From contig CM060696.1 in NCBI GenBank assembly GCA_030686995.1, positions 109,302,949 through 109,366,948 of the forward strand: a stretch of 64,000 nt of DNA, given 5' to 3'. The position numbers were made by a program, and so were the translations under genes. The DNA comes from Artemisia argyi. Its lineage: Eukaryota > Streptophyta > Magnoliopsida > Asterales > Asteraceae. The stretch's first letter is position 1, and each line of letters opens with the position of its first letter. Shown in pieces: positions 59,135-64,000 of the stretch. The notes below the pieces were generated by a model that saw only the letters and a list, made by a program, of their open reading frames with translations, had not been told where the DNA came from and searched no databases.

Positions 59135-59699
59135 TAGTGTTTTTTAGCCGCAAATGCAATAACGCACATACAACTACACCCATGTCCACAACAATATTTG
59201 AACCTTCAACCTATCCGTTTGATAACGTATATGGCGGAGTCCACCCTACCAGCCACGGTCATACGTAGTCGCGGCTAAGTGAATGTACGCCAACAGTTTA
59301 TTTGGTTGATCCGGTTTTAAACCTACTCGATGAATACAAAGAAGCGGCCAATAAAGTATACACATTCTAAGATAGGAACGAGCGGAATGAATAACAGGCA
59401 CTGGCATCCGGGATCTGCGTGCGGCCCTCAAAGATCAACACTTCATCCTCCGGACCTAAGCGGTTTGAGTAGATTCCAAGTCACCCAAACGGGTAGGGAA
59501 TATCTTATGGGACAAGAGTGTTGACCAAGCTTTTTCATAAAAGGATACAACATGGGGAATACGTGGCGGCAAGGATCCCAAAGACGGCGGAAGTCAACTA
59601 ATTGGACAAGACACCTTGGATATCGACGCCTAACGTCCCTGTCCCGACAAGAACATACTATTATCAACTGGGTAATAGAGAGGATCACCACCCGTGATC

Positions 59700-60248
59700 C
59701 GGAGGTAACGACTAAAAACCTCGCTTATAAATACCATACACTCAGTCATTGAAGGCTAGGTTCCAACACACACATAAACTCATATATATTGCTCTCACTT
59801 TCATTTTATCCCTCCACAAATGAATACTTATTCTTGCGCCCGAGGTTGATTGTGGGAGCCTCCTCCCACAGTGAGACTAACGGTGCTCTATCTTAGCAAG
59901 TTCAAGCTCTTGAATCTCCACAAATCCAAGATTAATAGACGATCACTCGTCAACTTAGCAAACTAACAAAACCCTGCAAAATTTTGTATCATCAAGTGGC
60001 GCCATCCGTTGGATGGGAACATAACTACGTCCTATGAACAAAAGCCCTGCTCTGGATACTACCCCCATAACGCTGACGGCTCAGTCAGGAACATTCTTAC
60101 GAAGGAAGGAATGTCCCGGTATGACTTTCCGCCTGGTTTTGCACTACCGAAAGTGGTACGTGAGTTTTGCCAAAGGCATTATGAGCAACTGTTCCAGTTC
60201 ATGGTGAAAAAAGCTCAAAAAGAAAAGTTTAAATATGTCACCGGTTGA
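59700..60248 (+). mobile_element. gypsy LTR end, primer site and leader (Tat-like remnant)
   Basis: A TATA box (TATAAATA, 59726-59733) precedes about 260 bp that end in TTGTATCATCA. The primer site TGGCGCCATCCGTTGGAT (59997-60014) follows, close to the TGGCGCCGTCTGTGGGAA type used by Tat-group gypsy elements. An open frame from 60009 to 60248 holds a short unrecognised polypeptide (SRYDFPPGFALPKVVREFC). The upstream LTR boundary was not found; it may start anywhere after the MITE at 59134. No pol or second LTR lies in the window, so this is a truncated element. Confidence 0.55.
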
Positions 60249-60517
60249 GCTACAGGAAAAGCACAGAGCAAGAAACTGAGGTGGCATCACAACATCAAGA
60301 TCCGCAAGGATCGAGAAGGAAAAAAGAAAAAGAGGGCTGAAAAAAGAGGAAAGCCCCGTGACCGGTCACTTTCACCCTCTAGAAGTGTTTTTTTCTAGAT
60401 TAGGTTCCACGTCGCGTCACCTAAGCAAAGAACGCGCTAGGTCTCAAACATCGTTCACGATCCGGGAGTGTTTTCTACAACGGGACCCTAATATCGGGTA
60501 TTATAAGATGAAATTTA
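60249..60517. other. continuation of the Tat-like remnant, decayed
   Basis: Lys/Glu-rich reading frames with several stops. Nothing recognised. Confidence 0.4.
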
Positions 60518-60774
60518 TCTATACTAGTATATAATGCATTTGGGACTATTCTATAATTAGAAAGACTTAAAATTCATACTTTTTGCTTGTTTGTTATGGA
60601 AAGATTTCAAAATTAATTTGTTGAGAAGGAAGTTATTTAGGAAGCGGTTGGTTGTTCAAACTAAAATTATTTGGAATAACCATCTCTAATAATTCTATTT
60701 ATAAAGCATGAAGACAATTAAACATATGTAACCAAATAACGCAAAATACAATCACACGGTACCTGCCGTTCTAG
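60518..60774 (+). mobile_element. short non-autonomous Helitron, copy 1
   Basis: It starts TCTATACTAGTATATAATGC after an A and ends GCCGTTCTAG before a T, the Helitron pattern of insertion between A and T. It is homologous in inverse orientation to 62050-62326. The 3' hairpin is shortened here. 257 bp, non-coding. Confidence 0.75.
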
Positions 60775-60815
60775 TATTTTTATAAAGCTGTTGGACGCTA
60801 TTTTATACGCCTTAT

Positions 60816-61233
60816 TTAAAAAAGAGGAATTGATTTGCACACTTTGTAGATTGATTGGGACACTCCATCTATTATTAAATACTTGTACATTATTAAATAT
60901 TCTGCTTTAACTGTTTGTACTTTGAGTGTTCAAATAAATTTTGTGAGTGTATTACTCCCTCCGTCTCAAAATTATTGTTTAAGAAAAGTGGGGCACTTTC
61001 ATTTTCAATCACTAAAATGAAATATTAAAAAAGAGGAATTGATTTGCACACTTTGTAGATTGATTGGGACACTCCATCTATTATTAAATACTTGTACATT
61101 ATTAAATATTCTGCTTTAACTGTTTGTACTTTGAGTGTTCAAATAAATTTTGTGAGTGTATTACTCCCTCCGTCTCAAAATTATTGTTTAAGAAAAGTGG
61201 GGCACTTTCATTTTCAACCATTAAAATGAAATA
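60816..61233 (+). repeat. tandem duplication (209-bp period) containing a MITE end
   Basis: The block starting AAAAAAGAGGAATTGATTTG and ending TAAAATGAAATATT occurs twice, with only a few differences. Each copy includes TATTACTCCCTCCGTCTCAA, a Stowaway/Tourist-type MITE end. It lies 225 bp upstream of the homoserine kinase start codon. Confidence 0.92.
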
Positions 61234-61458
61234 TTCCTTCATTAGATTCTCTAGTTTTTACTAAATAAGGAAAGTGAACAATTATTTTGACATATCCAAA
61301 AAAGAAATAAGGACAATAATTTTAACACAATCTTTTAAAAAGTTTCTCCTACAACTATCTCCCAAACACAGCGATCCAACTGAACTAATCCGTCCTAACT
61401 ATCAGTTGAATAACAAAAAGTCAAACACAACCCACCATCAAGTATCAGTTCCATAACA

Positions 61459-63322
61459 ATGGCGGCGAAGATTTGTCATCATCAACCACCATCATTCCCT
61501 TCATCATTTACCAACACCAATCTTTCAAAGAAACCATCATCCCATTTACTTAATAATAATCTCCAATACCAAACACCACCCTTATTCAAATGCAACCTTT
61601 CATCATCATCATCAGTTATTACAACAACTTCAGAACCCTCACCCGTATTCACCTCCGTCAAGACCTTCGCACCCGCCACAGTCGCCAACTTGGGACCTGG
61701 GTTTGACTTCTTGGGCTGCGCTGTTGACGGCATAGGCGATTACGTCACTCTCAGTGTGGACCCCACTGTCCATCCTGGCCAAATCTCCATCTCTGACATC
61801 ACTGGCACTAATAACCTCTCCAAAAACCCACTTTACAACTGTGCAGGTATTATATCTCACTTGGGTCGGGTCGTTTTCCGGGTCTAAATGGGTCCCCAGT
61901 CAGGTTCACTAGTCGGGTGTTTGCAATTTTTTTAGGGGCTGTTTGTATAAGCTTATTCGTGGGTTTACGAGCTTATGTGGGTTCGGTTTATATTTCATAA
62001 GCTTAAATTTTCTGGCTTTTTGGTTTTATATACACTTATTATATCATAACTAGAATGGTACCCGCGCAATGCGGCAGCGGGTACGGTGTGATTATATTTT
62101 GCGTTACACCTTTAGTTGTCTTCATGCTTTATAAGTAGAGATATTAGAGATGGTTAAGCCAAATAATTTTAGTTTGAACAACCAACCGCTTCCTAACAAA
62201 CTTCCTAACCAACTTGCTTCCTAACAAATTAGTTTTGAAATCTTTCTATAATAAGCAAGAAAAAAGTCTGAATTTTAAACCTTTCTAATTATAGAATAGT
62301 CCAAAATGCGTTATATTGTAGTTAGATAAACTTATATAAGTCTCAAAATAAGCCAGAAAATTTAAGCTTATGAAATATAAGCCGGAACAACATAAGCCAT
62401 AAGCCCACATATAAGCTTAAGCAAACACCCCTTATTTGAGTGAAAAATGAAAAGAGGTGTCCAATTTTTTTTACCCGTTAGACCCGTTTTACAATTGGAT
62501 GTTATATCATGTATCCATCTAAAATGTTATATCATGGGTCTAAAATTGCTACCTCTATGTGCAGGTATAGCCGCCATTGAAGTTATGAAGATGCTGAATA
62601 TTAAGTCAGTGGGGTTGTCTTTGAGTTTGGAAAAAGGGTTGCCTTTGGGTAGTGGGTTAGGGTCTAGTGCTGCTAGTGCTGCTGCTGCTGCTGTGGCGGT
62701 TAATGAGATTTTTGGTGGGGGTTTGGGGGAGTTGGATTTGGTGCTTGCGGGTTTGGAGAGCGAGGCCAAGGTGTCGGGTTATCATGCTGATAATATTGCA
62801 CCTGCTATTATGGGTGGGTTTGTGTTGGTGAGAAGTTATGACCCGCTAGAGTTGGTTAATTTGAGGTTTCCGGAAAGTAAGGAGTTGTGTTTTGTGCTGT
62901 GTAATCCGGAGTTTGAGGCGCCTACGAAGAAGATGAGGGCTGTGTTGCCGAAAGAAGTGACAATGTCTCACCATGTGTGGAATAGTAGTCAGGCGGGAGC
63001 TTTAGTGGCTGCGGTTTTGCAAGGGGATTGTGTTGGGTTAGGGAAGGCGTTGTCTTCGGATAAAATTGTGGAGCCGAGGAGGGCGCCGTTGATACCTGGG
63101 ATGGAGGATGTGAAGAAGGCAGCGATTAAAGCAGGGGCGTTTGGGTGTACGATTAGTGGAGCTGGCCCAACTGCTGTGGCGATTACGGATAATGAGGAGA
63201 AAGGGAGGGAGATTGGGGAGAAAATGGTGGAGGCGTTTATGGTTGGAGGGAATTTGAAAGCTACGGCTTCGGTTAAGAAGCTGGATAGAGTTGGTGCTAG
63301 GCTTGTTAGTAGCAGTTCATGA
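61459..63322 (+). CDS. HSK: homoserine kinase, plastid, two exons
   Basis: Exons 61459-61846 and 62565-63322; the intron begins GTATTATATC and ends ATGTGCAG, phase 1. The 381-residue product has a Ser/Pro-rich N-terminal transit region (about residues 1-60), GHMP motif 1 (PATVANLGPGFDFLGC, 72-87), the ATP-binding loop LPLGSGLGSSAASAAA (155-170), and motif 3 near the C-terminus (GCTISGAGPTAVAI). Homoserine kinase (EC 2.7.1.39) phosphorylates L-homoserine in the chloroplast, giving O-phosphohomoserine, the branch point to threonine and methionine. The length fits plant orthologues of about 370 residues. A Helitron sits in the intron and a tandem duplication lies in the upstream region. An exon-1 duplicate is at 24491. 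No frame damage is seen, and this is the one host gene here that looks fully functional. Confidence 0.95.
62050..62326 (-). mobile_element. short non-autonomous Helitron, copy 2, in the HSK intron
   Basis: On the minus strand it starts TCTAACTACAATATAACGC at 62326 and ends ..GGTACCATTCTAG at 62050, with A before and T after. About 10 bases before CTAG is a strong hairpin (CCCGCTGCCGCATTGCGCGGG region). Homologous to 60518-60774. Confidence 0.82.
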
Positions 63323-64000
63323 TGATTAGTGAAAGGGGATTGTATGATGAACGACGAGGTGAGTTTTTCTTTTGTTTGAAATAAAATTTGACCAAATTTA
63401 TCTGATCTTGGTCTTTGAATGTTGAAACTGGTAGAGGGAAAAGTATGAACGTGTAGTATCAGTAGTAGATGGAATGTCTTTGCTTAAAGATTTGTACTGT
63501 TTGTTTGATCTATTGGATGGTGTTAATCACTTCCATGAAATAAAAACATCATCGCTTTGCTTTCTTTCTTCCTTTGTGCTTAAATTTATGTGGCTTTGTT
63601 CTCTCTTCAAAAAATGGGGAAAAATGATGATTGGTTGGAAAGAAGGGTTTTTATTTCCCCTGCAAGATTAAATCAAAATTACGAGGAATAGTACAATTTA
63701 TACTCGGGTTAAAGTTAAAGTTAAATAACAGTAAATTGGCAAAAAAGTATAAATATTAAATGAATACAAGCTTAGGTTAAGGCAAGGTAAGATAAGATGA
63801 CCCAACTGTTAACATTACCTGTACAAGGTACTACAGCAATTTGACTATAGAAAAATGTACAGTTGCAGTTACAACATTAAGATTATAATCTCATATTCCA
63901 TCACAACATAATTTTAGTTAAACTGAAAGTAGAAAAGCTTGGTAACTTCTAGGTTTAATGAACTTGTAACAAACTCTGAATTCAATCCAAGTATTTAACT
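63323..64000 (+). other. HSK 3' flank
   Basis: AATAAA at 63380-63385 and 63539-63544 are possible poly(A) signals of the kinase gene. No further gene is recognised to the window end; the small frame at 63474-63671 lacks any domain. Confidence 0.5.

Overview
This is a nuclear window from a flowering plant, most likely a eudicot. The evidence is spliced genes with GT..AG introns, a plastid-type homoserine kinase, a HOTHEAD-like oxidoreductase, a captured Dof zinc-finger fragment, and dense nested plant transposons (Ty1/copia, Ty3/gypsy of Athila/Tat type, MULE, Helitron, SINE, LINE, MITEs). A Caryophyllales source is a weak guess from overall sequence feel. Roughly four fifths of the window is transposon-derived.

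Layout. 1-11627: a decayed copia element on the minus strand, entering from outside the window. Its gag gene is split by gypsy element A (3865-10788, TSD CAGTG). 11628-14826: old intergenic DNA with SINE-, CACTA- and Helitron-like traces. 14827-22894: gypsy element B, minus strand, TSD ATAAT. It shares LTRs and gag with A but has a different protease module. Neither A nor B encodes reverse transcriptase or integrase. 22895-24490: AT-rich DNA, a 5'-truncated SINE and a MULE-type MITE. 24491-25140: an exon-1-only duplicate of homoserine kinase carrying another MITE. 25159-33462: last two candidate exons of an unrecognised gene, with a nearly full copia element (25308-33258, TSD GTTTG) in the intron between them. 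33930-42001: a non-coding relative of that copia element (LARD-like, TSD AGATA) with almost identical LTRs but a deeply decayed interior. 42007-45298: low-information DNA, a GGTCCGG palindromic repeat and a LINE 3' end. 45308-52268: a MULE with about 178-bp terminal inverted repeats and a perfect 9-bp TSD. It carries a Dof-domain gene fragment, an N-terminal PB1-like MULE protein without a visible transposase, and a nested 3.2-kb solo LTR. 52495-53902: solo LTR of the A/B gypsy family. 53903-55300: GCGCTCC inverted-repeat cluster and a Stowaway-like MITE. 56217-58258: a GMC oxidoreductase (HOTHEAD/mandelonitrile-lyase-like) gene, probably damaged. 58736-60775: MITE, LTR remnant with a Tat-type primer site, and a short Helitron. 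61459-63322: intact two-exon homoserine kinase with a second Helitron in its intron.

Functionally, only homoserine kinase looks like a complete host gene. The oxidoreductase is nearly complete but its reading frame does not join across one intron. The striking content is in the transposons: a Pack-MULE holding a Dof domain, two non-autonomous gypsy elements that swapped protease modules, repeated polypurine-tract-like motifs inside their 3' regions, and an array of palindromic TGACG boxes directly upstream of the LTR TATA box.
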